Shown here: positions 1 through 10,555 of the stretch, piece by piece | How the letters are laid out: the number at the start of each line of letters is the position of its first letter | Numbering within the stretch: the stretch's first letter is position 1 | Source: Musa acuminata AAA Group | Lineage: Eukaryota > Streptophyta > Magnoliopsida > Zingiberales > Musaceae | DNA: 64,000 nucleotides | Reading direction: 5' to 3' | Assembly (NCBI RefSeq): GCF_036884655.1 | Contig: NC_088342.1 | Span: 34,647,501 to 34,711,500, forward strand | Made by a program: the position numbers and the translations under genes | Notes under the pieces: model-generated | Seen by the model: only the letters and a program-made list of their open reading frames with translations | Told to the model about the DNA's origin: nothing | Databases searched by the model: none

Positions 1-1277
1 ATGACCTACTCCACTTGCGAGGCCCCTCTTCGATGAGGCTCCCACCTTCCACTAGCAAGTCTCTTGAAATGGAAGGGTAAACACCCCTCTTACAACCTTT
101 TACAAGCAGCTCAACCTCTTACAAATTTTCAATAAGAAAGAATGAGGAGAACTCTCTAGCAAATTGAAAACAAGACTTGCTAAGACTTTCTAAGACTTTT
201 CTCTCAATCAAAATGCTTCTCAAAAGTTGTAACCTCAGCTGAGATTTGAGGGGTATTTATAGGCCTCAAGAGGATTCAAATTTTGGGCTCCAAAATTTGA
301 ATTCTCTTAGGGTTCCCGGTGCTGGCGGTTCCACCGCCCAGCCAGGCGGTGCCACCGCCCAGCGTTCGGGTGCTGGGCGGTGCCACCGCCCAGCCAAGGA
401 GGTGTCACCGCCCAGCACTCGGGTGCTGGGCGGTGCCACCGCCCAGCCAGGCGGTTCCACCGCCTGACTTTCCGATTCATTGGTTTGGCTTATTTTTCGC
501 CCAAACCAAATCTGATTTTGGCCCCAGTTGGCCCCTAACCAGGATATAGGATTATCTCTTAATCCTAATCCTAATTACAGGTGAACTACATAAAAAAAAC
601 ATCCTAAGCAAGTTTTTTAACCGCGAACGTCGAGTCTTGTTCCGGCGAGCTTTTCCGACGAACTCTTCCGACGGACTCCCTGCAAGCTCCCAATCTTTAT
701 GATGACTTTAACGAGTAGCCGAGCCTTCTTGGTGATCTCCGCGAGCCTCCGACGATTTCTTCGGCGAACTTCCAACACGTTCCCGATTTCTTCTCGGACG
801 GTTCCGGCAGCATCTCCGACGATTCTTCGGACTCTTAAACGTCCATCGAACTTGACTCCGGTATTCTTGCTTTGTGTTTTTTGGTTATCGTAGTTAATCC
901 TGCACACACAAGCAAACACTCTACTCCGATCTAGACAATTATTATAACGCAAATTGACATTCTGTTGCCCGGCACGTCATTGGTTGGCGCTTCATCCGAT
1001 TCTTCGGTGCATCGTCCTCTCTTGCAGCTTGTTGCCCAATCGGCGGTTGACCTCCGCAACCCCGATATCCTTGGCGCAATTTCGCTCTCCTTGGCCCGAT
1101 GCCCGACGCCCGAAGCCTTCTGCCATCCAATATCCTGACGTGATCTCCTCCGACGCAACGTCAATTCCTCCTGCGTTAATTGTCTAATCCTGATCGAGTA
1201 GACCTGTATCACTCAAAATGTAGTCAAACATTTAAACACAATCAATTAGTTTCATCATCAAAATCCGAGATTCAACA
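1..1277 (-). repeat. 3' LTR of S1 (truncated by window start)
   Basis: Matches 5625-6901 with one difference seen. It ends at ATTCAACA, directly followed by the complement of the polypurine tract (ATCTCCCCC). About 245 bp of its plus-strand left end lie outside the window. It holds a GGCGGTG/CACCGCC palindrome block at about 324-466 and a TATA box (TATAAATA, minus) at 254-261. Short ORFs inside it recur unchanged in the other LTR and are not genes. Confidence 0.95.
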
Positions 1278-1405
1278 ATCTCCCCCTTTTTGATGATGAC
1301 AACTAATTGATGACTAACGGAGTTAACCTTAACTCCCCGGAGTTTAACTAAACTCCCCCTATCAATATGCCATTGATAGAACACTTGGATTATCCCAAAT
1401 CCAAG
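1278..1405 (-). promoter_or_regulatory. Polypurine tract and hairpin cluster of S1
   Basis: The polypurine tract (minus sense AAAAAGGGGGAGAT) abuts the 3' LTR and would prime plus-strand DNA. Next to it are four inverted repeats: GGAGTTAA with TTAACTCC (1319-1336), GGAGTTT with AAACTCC (1339-1356), CTATCAAT with ATTGATAG (1359-1379) and CTTGGATT with AATCCAAG (1384-1405). All arms are perfect. The cluster resembles that of the beta element B more than that of the alpha element J. Confidence 0.8.
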
Positions 1406-4400
1406 TAACATTCATCACATGTTATGAAAAACATTTAAACTATCATGCAAATATATAAAATATTTAATTCAATGCATGAAGTCATCAATATACTTCTCCC
1501 CCTATGTCATCAACAAAAAGGAGAAGTAGCTACTCTTATGTGTTTATTATATGGGTTCAAACCATTGCATGAAAAACATAATATTAAATTTTTATCATCA
1601 TGCAATTTTGAAGATAGAAAATTTAGCAAGTAATGCATCATGCTTGGGACATTCAAGCTATCAAGTTTTAGATATACAAGTTTTACAGCATATAAGATAG
1701 CACTTTTGGTAATGTTCAAGATAGCAAGTTCTACATCATGCAAGCTAGCAATATTGAGATGTTCAAGAAAGCAACTCTTGCTTTTTGAAATATGCAAATT
1801 GTAAGCTAGCAAATTTTTGCTTCCTTTGCAATGTTTGAGCTAGCAATTTTGCTTCCGTTGCAAAGTGCAAGTTAGTATGTTTTGCATCTTGAGATAAACA
1901 AGATTGTATTTTTGGTATGCAAATTTATAGTATACAAGCTATCAACTTTTGCACATAAAAAGTTAGCAAAATTTTACATCTTTTGAGATGTGCAAGATGG
2001 ACTATTTTGCCTCTTTTCAAATTGTGCAAGCTAGCAAATTTGCTATCTAGCAAGTTTTGCTCCCCCTTTGTCAGTGTCAAATAGAAGGGAATAACAATAC
2101 AATCATGTAATTCATTTCTCTTTACTATAATATTCAAATCATGATAAGGGTAAATAATAAAGATGAAAAATGAATGTCAAAAGACATATAACATTTTTGA
2201 CAAATTTCTTCTTTTGTAGATAGAAAACATGATAGGAAACAATCTTGATTCAAAAAGAAAACTCAAGTTATAAATTATCAAGATGTCAAGTAGCATGTCA
2301 TGGTTTACAAAAACAAGTTTCTTGCTAGTTAATAGCAAAAAGAATCTCAATTCATGCATATAAAATCTTATGATTCACATAGAACATCTCCTCTTTTATA
2401 AAACGAGAGAATCATGATGAAGAATCTTGATTTACATAGAGTTTCAAAATATAATTATCAATATCATGAATACTAAAAGACCATGAAAATTTTGATAAAT
2501 ATCCTTTTAAATAGAAAACAAACTTGATTCATTCAATAGAAAATTGTGAGAAATCAAGATCATGATTTCAATAAAATCCATTAAATTCAAATCATTTTCA
2601 TAATCTATGAGATTCATAAAAATAATACAAATAGATTCATCAAAATCAATAATATAGAAAAACTAATTTTCAAGAAGAAAAATGTTCTTCTCTTTTAGTT
2701 GCTTCAATTCATGTAATTTATTTCATTCAAGCATGCCTCCCCTTTTTTTATGTCAAATAAAAACATGTATCATGTTTAAAACCGAAAGTGCTAGATTTAT
2801 TATGACAAGGATCAATAAGGCACTTTCATTATGGTAAAAAGAAAATCGATAATCTGTAAATTACAAGATTCATTATGCATAATTTTAAAAATCTTATGCA
2901 TAGAACAAAATCATCAATCATGATATCAAGACATTTATCATTTAAAGCATTCATGATTCACATCATATGCAATACATCACATATATTATCATAATAAAAG
3001 GCATAAGTATTGCATGCATCATTCCAAATTATAAATATTTCAAATCATAATGGTATTAATTTGTCAAATTGCATCCTACCATGCATGATCATAACTTTTC
3101 ATTTGTATGCATCAAAATAATCTCAAGAGTATTTCATGCATGATTTTATATCACCAAAAAAGGAATATCAAGAAGAAAATAATTGGTGATGCGATAAACA
3201 TTTCATGAATTTAAGGAATTACATAAAAATTTTATCATGAAGGATTAGAACATGTGAATACTAGAAGACATGATTTCTTTTTGAAAAACCTACTCATTAA
3301 TAATCAAAAGAAAATCTTAGGAGATCGATTAATGAAAAATCTTGATTCATAATAAATCTTAATTTGTAAATATCACGGAATCAAGATCATGATTTTAGAT
3401 AAAACTCATTCAAATTCAAATCGTCTAAATCATCAAAATCTCAACATTTCTTTCAAGAGATTCAAAATGACATAAATAATTTTATTGGTCTCTTAGGTAT
3501 AAATCAATAAGATAGAGAAAAAGAAAATTTTCAATAAAAAATCTTTCCTCCTTTTGTTTCAACTTATTGATTGATTCCATGCATGCATCTCCTTTTCTTT
3601 CAAATCCATGCATCATCGTTTTAAAACAAAAAAAAATCAAAGATCATCAAGATAAAAAAGTGCAACACATAATTCAAAAAAAATGATTTCAACTCATTAC
3701 TTCAAGTCAAATCAATATCATGATTTTGATATAACTCATTTGTAATTCAAATCATCAAACCAAAATCATTTTCAAGGGATTCATATAAATCAACAAGATA
3801 GAGAAAAATAATTTTCAAGAACAATGCTTTTCTCTTTTTAGTTATTTAAATTCATGTCATTTATGCTAGATAAAAATGTGCATCAACATTTAGGATCGAA
3901 AAATGAATTTTGTCATAAAAACCATCAAGACCAAAAAATCATCATGTATAACTTTACAATCTCATGCATAAAATCATCAAATCATAGCATCAAAACTTTC
4001 AATAGTTTCATTACAACATCAAGTAAGGTTTTATTGAACATAATTTTGAATGATTCTTATAGATATTTAAAATTTCTTTAGTTTTACTTTATATGATTGA
4101 CTTTATATTAGCATGCTTCAAATTTTTGTTCTTATGTCAAAACTATACATCATGTTTGAAAACCAAAGATAAGGTTCATAAAAAAAAATCATAAAACCTT
4201 CCATTCAAAAGTCATGCATCGACATTGAAAATCAATATGGAAATCGTCAAAGTACAAATTCTTGCTTCTCAAGCACATATATAAGATTAATCTTACTAGG
4301 TGTATAAGCATTATATTTATATCTAACATTTTATTGCATTAACATAACACAAGCAATTTTCAAGAAAATTAATCCTAAACTAAATTAAAAATAACTCAAG

Positions 4401-4406
4401 AAAGTA
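1406..4406 (-). other. AT-rich non-coding spacer of S1
   Basis: About 3 kb between the gag stop and the hairpin cluster, with no credible coding sequence. Extra polypurine-like blocks (minus sense GGGGGAG) occur near 1496-1502 and 2060-2067, matching the multiplied polypurine tracts known for Sireviruses. From about 1700 to 2060 the word GCTAGC recurs in the setting TGCAAGCTAGCAA. The rest is simple AT-rich sequence with many ATCATG/CATGAT words. Confidence 0.75.
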
Positions 4407-5327
4407 TTATGTAATTTCGAAATGAATTAGTGGGATTTTGATTACCTCATTGTTGAAAGAGGGTGAGGCATAGTTTGCCACCTCGCCTTTCTTGATTTTC
4501 TCCTCGTCTTCGGAAGAGCTCAATTCATCCCAACTTTTGTTCTTCTTGCGTTCAAAGCAAGTAATTCCATTCTTTTTGCTTTTTAATTTTTGTTTCATTT
4601 GTAGTTTAAGTTCACCATCACTTGAGCTTATGCTCGAGTGGTATTCATGTGTTCTATGTCCCAAATCCTTCCTATCATTTGGAAGGTTGTTCTCGAGTTT
4701 CTTTTTTGCCACATTGTTCATTTCATAGGTCATTAGAGACCCAATAAGTTCTTCGAGAGGGAATGTTTTAAGGTCCTTGGCCTCTTGAATGGCCGTAACT
4801 TTTGGATCCCAACTTTTTGGAAGGGATCTTAAGATTTTAGTGACTAGTTCAAAATTAGAAAAACTTTTACCAAGAGCTTTGAGTCCATTGATGACATCCG
4901 TGAACCGGGTGTACATGTCTCCGATGGACTCACTTGGTTTCATCCGGAAAAGTTCATAAGAATGCACAAGGATGTTGATTTTGGACTCTTTCACTCGGCT
5001 AGTGCCTTCATGAGTGACCTCAAGAGTTCTCCAAATATCAAAAGCCGAATCACACATTGAAACACGATTAAATTCATTTTTGTCTAGTGCACAAAACAAG
5101 GCATTCATAGCCTTTGCATTTAAAGCAAAAACCTTCTTCTCCGATTCATTCCATTCGCTCATCGGAAGAGAAGATTTTTGAAATCCATTCTCGACAATAG
5201 ACCAAAGCTCAAAGTCCATAGAAATGAGGAAGATTCTCATGCGAGTCTTCCAATATGTGTAATCCGACCCATTAAACAAAGGTGGTCGTGCAATAGAATG
5301 GCCCTCTTGCATGCCGGAATAAGCCAT
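4407..5327 (-). CDS. gag: Truncated, chimeric Gag of S1 (306 aa)
   Basis: Copia Gag of the UBN2 / DUF4219 type; in the family, Gag packages element RNA into cytoplasmic particles. The start ATG (5327) follows the PBS by about 40 bp. Residues 1-203 (FNGSDYTYWKTRMRIF near the start, then GTSRVKESKIN and GDMYTRFTDVINGLKALGK) are nearly identical to the autonomous J Gag. Residues 204-306 match the Gag C-terminus of element D (KDLGHRT, SSISSSDGELKLQMK, EVIKIPLI). The CCHC zinc knuckle of J (C-x2-C-x4-H-x4-C) is gone: only ITCFERKK remains, followed at once by an acidic Ser-rich stretch. The frame is open throughout, so a nucleocapsid-less Gag could be made. No pol follows. I infer a chimera with its junction near base 4718. 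Confidence 0.88.
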   Translation of the reverse strand: MAYSGMQEGHSIARPPLFNGSDYTYWKTRMRIFLISMDFELWSIVENGFQKSSLPMSEWNESEKKVFALNAKAMNALFCALDKNEFNRVSMCDSAFDIWRTLEVTHEGTSRVKESKINILVHSYELFRMKPSESIGDMYTRFTDVINGLKALGKSFSNFELVTKILRSLPKSWDPKVTAIQEAKDLKTFPLEELIGSLMTYEMNNVAKKKLENNLPNDRKDLGHRTHEYHSSISSSDGELKLQMKQKLKSKKNGITCFERKKNKSWDELSSSEDEEKIKKGEVANYASPSFNNEVIKIPLIHFEIT

Positions 5328-5365
5328 CTCTCTTGGGTATTAAACCAAATATGAGAGATAACCTT

Positions 5366-5377
5366 GCTCTGATACCA
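5366..5377 (-). promoter_or_regulatory. Primer-binding site of S1 (tRNA-iMet)
   Basis: Minus-strand TGGTATCAGAGC, two bases inside the 5' LTR, complementary to the 3' end of initiator tRNA-Met, as is usual for plant copia elements. Confidence 0.93.
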
Positions 5378-5379
5378 CT

Positions 5380-6901
5380 TGTTAGGATCGGAGCGGCACT
5401 AAGAGGGGGGGGTGAATTAGTGCAGCGGATTAAAACTTCGATTTTAACAAAATCTTTCGTACGTTAAGAATGAAACTTGAGAAATTTAACTTGAAGGCGT
5501 ATTCTTAAAGTTGCGCAGCAAGAGTAATAAGGAACTAAAGCAGTAAGAAGATTTGCAGTAATGTAAATGACAATAATAAAAAGCAAACCAGAGATTACGC
5601 CGATTTTTAGAGTGGTTCGGTCAAATGACCTACTCCACTTGCGAGGCCCCTCTTCGATGAGGCTCCCACCTTCCACTAGCAAGTCTCTTGAAATGGAAGG
5701 GTAAACACCCCTCTTACAACCTTTTACAAGCAGCTCAACCTCTTACAAATTTTCAATAAGAAAGAATGAGGAGAACTCTCTAGCAAATTGAAAACAAGAC
5801 TTGCTAAGACTTTCTAAGACTTTTCTCTCAATCAAAATGCTTCTCAAAAGTTGTAACCTCAGCTGAGATTTGAGGGGTATTTATAGGCCTCAAGAGGATT
5901 CAAATTTTGGGCTCCAAAATTTGAATTCTCTTAGGGTTCCCGGTGCTGGCGGTTCCACCGCCCAGCCAGGCGGTGCCACCGCCCAGCGTTCGGGTGCTGG
6001 GCGGTGCCACCGCCCAGCCAAGGAGGTGTCACCGCCCAGCACTCGGGTGCTGGGCGGTGCCACCGCCCAGCCAGGCGGTTCCACCGCCTGACTTTCCGAT
6101 TCATTGGTTTGGCTTATTTTTCGCCCAAACCAAATCTGATTTTGGCCCCAGTTGGCCCCTAACCAGGATATAGGATTATCTCTTAATCCTAATCCTAATT
6201 ACAGGTGAACTACATAAAAAAAACATCCTAAGCAAGTTTTTTAACCGCGAACGTCGAGTCTTGTTCCGGCGAGCTTTTCCGACGAACTCTTCCGACGGAC
6301 TCCCTGCAAGCTCCCAATCTTTATGATGACTTTAACGAGTAGCCGAGCCTTCTTGGTGATCTCCGCGAGCCTCCGACGATTTCTTCGGCGAACTTCCAAC
6401 ACGTTCCCGATTTCTTCTCGGACGGTTCCGGCAGCATCTCCGACGATTCTTCGGACTCTTAAACGTCCATCGAACTTGACTCCGGTATTCTTGCTTTGTG
6501 TTTTTTGGTTATCGTAGTTAATCCTGCACACACAAGCAAACACTCTACTCCGATCTAGACAATTATTATAACGCAAATTGACATTCTGTTGCCCGGCACG
6601 TCATTGGTTGGCGCTTCATCCGATTCTTCGGTGCATCGTCCTCTCTTGCAGCTTGTTGCCCAATCGGCGGTTGACCTCCACAACCCCGATATCCTTGGCG
6701 CAATTTCGCTCTCCTTGGCCCGATGCCCGACGCCCGAAGCCTTCTGCCATCCAATATCCTGACGTGATCTCCTCCGACGCAACGTCAATTCCTCCTGCGT
6801 TAATTGTCTAATCCTGATCGAGTAGACCTGTATCACTCAAAATGTAGTCAAACATTTAAACACAATCAATTAGTTTCATCATCAAAATCCGAGATTCAAC
6901 A
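5380..6901 (-). repeat. 5' LTR of S1 (1522 bp)
   Basis: In plus coordinates it runs TGTTAGGATC...ATTCAACA. In element sense it holds a distal U3 block (about 6525-6901), a palindrome-rich proximal U3 (GGCGGTG/CACCGCC, about 5948-6090), the TATA box, and an R-U5 segment ending at the G/C-run CTAAGAGGGGGG. The distal block resembles the beta and older LTRs and is absent from J, while R-U5 and the palindrome block are of alpha type. Confidence 0.94.
5878..5885 (-). promoter_or_regulatory. TATA box of S1 5' LTR
   Basis: Minus-strand TATAAATA within GGCCTATAAATACCCC, a block kept in almost every Sirevirus LTR here. It lies just downstream (element sense) of the palindrome block, where a U3 promoter is expected. 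Confidence 0.75.
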
Positions 6902-7069
6902 GCAATTACTTTACATCTTCATCACTCTCCTATGAACATCTTTAAGCTTAAACATCTTTCTGATACGGTTTTATCGTATGAATTTTCATGATCGATGTAG
7001 TTCTCCAAAAACTCTAATTCACCCTCCACCCCCCTCTCCCCCCTCTCTTGGTACCGACTTGATCCTAAC
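6902..7069 (+). repeat. Old LTR end in opposite orientation
   Basis: Its reverse complement starts TGTTAGGATCAAGTCGGTAC and continues through the G-rich tract and GTGAATTAG into U5-like sequence, so it is the terminal 168 bp of a plus-strand Sirevirus LTR. S1 is inserted at its left edge. It faces the next LTR (7085) head to head across about 15 bp. Confidence 0.75.
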
Positions 7070-7084
7070 ATGTCTAGCATAAAC

Positions 7085-8335
7085 AGTTAGGATCGAGTCG
7101 GTACTAAGAGGAGGGAGGTGAATTAGTGTTTATGATAAAAATCATGTTGAGTCGGAAAACTTCATACGTTTGATGAAAACCAATATCGGAAATGCTTAAC
7201 TTTGAAAATATTCATAAGAGTGTGTAGCTAAAGTAATGAGGAAGTAAAGCAGATACAAAGTAAATAAATGGAAAAAAAATAGAAATACAAATCGAGTTTA
7301 TAGTTGTTCGGTTGTCGTGACCTACGTCCACTCTTGATTCCTCTTCCGTCGAGGCCACCAGCATCCACTAATGGTCTCACTTCAATGGGTGAAGTCCTAC
7401 TACCCTTACAATTCTATTCTCCTTTTGATAGACTCAGGAGAGAACCTTTACACCCCCACTCACTCCTCTCTAAACAGAAATCACACTTAGACTAGAGGAG
7501 GAGAACTCTCATAATATTATAACAGAATTTTCTCGTATTTTTGTTCTGAATTCTTGTGTAATCTGAGGAGGGATGAGAGGGGTATTTATAGGCCCAAAAT
7601 TGATTCAAACTTGGAGCCAAAACTAGTCTCATCCTGAGTCTTTGGGGTACTAGCGGTACCATTGCTAGCATTGGGCAGTACTATCGCTTGCAGCACTAAC
7701 ATTGGGCGGTACCATCGCCTAGTCTGGTGGTACCACCGCCTGTCATTGGGCGATACCACCACTTAACACTAGGTAGAACCACCACTTGACACTGGGCGAT
7801 ACCATCGCCCAATTTGGCGGTACTACCACCTGACATAGTCTCAGAGATTGTGTCTTGGAGACTAAGCCTTTGCTAGTGCCATCGCCTGACTCAATTTTTG
7901 GGTCATTGAATGAGCCTTTCTCTTAGCCCAAAATAGTCATAATTCGGGCCCAGTTGGCCCCTAATTGAGTTGGCCTAATTACATTCTAAACCAACCCAAT
8001 TAGAACTAAAACTACTTCGATCTGGATAATTATTACAAAGTATTAACCACATATTGTCTGGTATATCATTGGTTCATCAGTGCTTCGTCCAATCCTTCGG
8101 CGCATCGTCCTCTTTTCCAGTCCTTTGCCTAATTGGTATGTTGACCTCCATAACTCCGATCTCCTTGGCATAATGTCCGCTCTTCTAGGCCTGATGCCCA
8201 AACTCATGGCATGAAGCCTTCTGCCGATAGGTCGACCGATCCTCCAACTCGATGTCAAATCTCTAACATATTCCACTCTAGCCCAATATTGATTATTCCT
8301 ACTTTTATTGTCTCTTTATGATCAAAGCTAGTCCT
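7085..8335 (-). repeat. Old degraded Sirevirus LTR (H)
   Basis: Begins AGTTAGGATCGAGTCGG (terminal T lost) and keeps the G-rich tract, the block around TGACCTAC, the TATA block (about 7591) and the distal U3 block (TTGTCTGG, ATTGGTTCATC). Its palindrome block (7650-7840) is decayed to forms such as GGCGGTACCATCGCC. It is cut about 80 bp short of its end by the LTR starting at 8336. No internal region remains. Confidence 0.75.
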
Positions 8336-9612
8336 TGTTAGGATCGGAGCGGCACTAAGAGGGGGGGGGGGTGAATTAGTGCAGCGGTAAAGTGCGATAA
8401 ACTTTTGACGATTTAAATACTTTCGGAAACTTCGTACGATAAAAGCAACATTTTCGTTTGAAACCGTTTCGATTGTGTTTTAACTTGAAGGGATAAGTAA
8501 GACGGAGACAAAGAAGTAGAGCATTAAAGTGCAAATGGTTTGTAATAATATAAATGACAATAAGTAAATACAAACCAGAGATCACGTTGATTTTACAGTG
8601 GTTCGGTCAAATGACCTACATCCACTTGCGAGGCCCCTCTTCGACGAGGCTCCCACCTTCCACTAGCAAATCTCTTGAAGGGAAAGGGTAAATACCCCTC
8701 TTACAACTTTTTACAAGCGGTTCACTCTCTTACAGATTTTCAGCAAGAAAGAAGGAGGTGAACACTAGCAAATTGAAAACAAGACTAGCTAAGACTTTTC
8801 TAAGGCCTTTCTCTCAAACAATTGGTTCTTAAAAAGTTGTAATCTCAACTGAGATTTGAGGGGTATTTATAGGCCTAAAGAGGATTCAAATTTGGGTTTC
8901 AAAATTTGAATTCTCTTTGGGTTCCCGATGCTGGCGGTGGCACCGCCTGTCAATGGCGGTGCCACCGCCTGTCAGTGTCAGACAATGACAGTGGATTGAC
9001 GGTGCCACCGCCCAGCCCAGGCGGTGCCACCGCCTGGCTCTCGGGTGCTGGGCAGTGCAACCGCCCAATCTGGCGGTGGCACCGCCAGACCCTTTGGTTC
9101 ACTGGTTAGGCTTCAAATTTAGCCCAAACCAAGTCTAATTTTAGGCCCAGTTGGCCCCTAACCAGGATATAGGATTATCTCTTAATCCTAATCCTAATTA
9201 CAAGTGAACTACATAACAAAAAAAACATCCTAAGCAAGTTTTCAACCGCGAACGTCGAGTCTTGTTCCGACGAGCTTTTCGACGAACTTCTTCCGGCGGA
9301 CTCCTAGCAAGCTCCCGATCTTGTGATGACTTTAACGAGTAGCCGAGCCTTCTCGGTGATCTCCGTGAACCTCCGACGATCTCTTCGGTGAATTTTCGAA
9401 AAATTCCGACAGGTTCCCGATTTCTTCTCGGTTGGTTCCGGCAGCATCTCCGACGATTCTTCGGACTCTTAAACGTCCATCGAACTTGACTCCGGTATTC
9501 TTGCTTTGTGTTTTCTGGTTATCATAGTTAACCCTGCACACTTAACTCAATAATATGGATTAGATCAATTAACCCATCAATTGATTTTATCATCAAAATC
9601 CGAGATTCAACA
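8336..9612 (-). repeat. Left LTR of T (1277 bp)
   Basis: TGTTAGGATCGG...GAGATTCAACA followed by ATCTCCCCC. U3 holds the GGCGGTG/CACCGCC block (about 8930-9090) and the conserved TATA block (about 8862). R-U5 (8380-8580) is unlike that of the middle LTR of T. Confidence 0.9.
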
Positions 9613-9776
9613 ATCTCCCCCTTTTTGATGATGACAATCAATTGATGACGGAGTTAAACATAACTCCCCCTATCTATATGCCATATTATGAGAAGATAAA
9701 AACACTTGAATTCCATCCCATTGAATTCAAGCATAAACCGATAAGTTCTAACCATAGAACTTATCGTTATTCTCAT
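9613..9776 (-). promoter_or_regulatory. Polypurine tract and hairpin cluster of T
   Basis: The polypurine tract abuts the LTR. Inverted repeats follow: GGAGTTA with TAACTCC (9650-9667), CTTGAATTC with GAATTCAAG (9715-9741) and CGATAAGTTCTA with TAGAACTTATCG (9749-9776, 12-bp perfect arms, loop ACCA). J has the same last stem with a different loop (ATCG). Confidence 0.8.
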
Positions 9777-10555
9777 TAAGCATAAGTAAATACGAAATTT
9801 TGATGAAAATCATTTTCAAGTCGGATGATAAGAGACAATTTTTACTATGATAGGAGATAAAGATTTTCAACATGAATTTCATGATATACATGTTAGACAT
9901 GCTTTCAATATGATCAATCAGTCTTGCGATATTCTCAAAGATTTTGCAAGGCATATAAGACATTCATATCACACAAGCTTTTGTAATTCATATAAGTCAT
10001 GCTATCAAAATGGTATAAGTCATCACTTTTCTCCCCCTTTGTCATCAACAAAAAGGGAATGAGACTTGAAGCATATAGTTTGTGATTATAACATCAGGAA
10101 TTTAGCATTGATCATACAAAAATTCATCATCCAAAATTAAGTATGCTAAGATATTTACGCAGAGTTCATCATAAAGGAAAATTCAGCATTCATCCATTTT
10201 ATCAAATCTTTTCTTTCTATAAATAACAAAAATTGTAGGTGTACAAGGAAGAGATTGTGATTAAAAAAAAATTTCAAGTAGAAACTCCAATAAGTCAAGA
10301 TCATAATTCAAATACAAACTCATTCAAATTCAAATTGTCAACTTGAAACTCATAATCAAGCCATCAAAATCAATTTCGAGATTTATAAAATATCATAAAA
10401 TCATTAATCTTGATCAGATGCGAGTGGTGTTTGACTCAAGATAGAATAAGATAATTTAACATGTCATTTATAATCGAAAGAGAAGGATTAGATTCACCGA
10501 GGAACAGAGAAAGGATGAAAAACTTTACGGAAAATTCATTCAAACAAGTTTATTC
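9777..10555 (-). other. Non-coding 3' region of T
   Basis: AT-rich sequence between the RNase H stop and the hairpins. It has a polypurine-like repeat near 10031 (TCTCCCCCTTTGTCATC on plus). It has no counterpart of the third ORF found in J. Confidence 0.7.

Larger units (their letters stand above)
1..6901 (-). mobile_element. Sirevirus-type Ty1/copia element S1, gag-only, very young
   Basis: Two nearly identical LTRs (1-1277, cut by the window edge, and 5380-6901) flank a 4.1-kb internal region in minus orientation. The order in the element's sense is 5' LTR, PBS (5366-5377), gag (5327-4407), a 3-kb AT-rich non-coding stretch, hairpin cluster, polypurine tract and 3' LTR. There is no protease, integrase or reverse transcriptase, so S1 must be mobilised in trans. 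Comparing 1-1277 with 5625-6901 I find one substitution (1056 versus 6680), implying a very recent insertion. The right flank begins GCAAT; the left target duplication lies outside the window. S1 landed in an older inverted LTR. Its sequence is a mosaic of two Sirevirus groups (see findings). Confidence 0.93.

Noticed and set aside
617..1212. ORFs of about 100 codons in LTRs, repeated in many copies
   Set aside because: They lie in U3 non-coding modules and change frame between families.
5366..5377. tRNA-like match
   Set aside because: Only a 12-base complement of tRNA-iMet; it is the primer-binding site.
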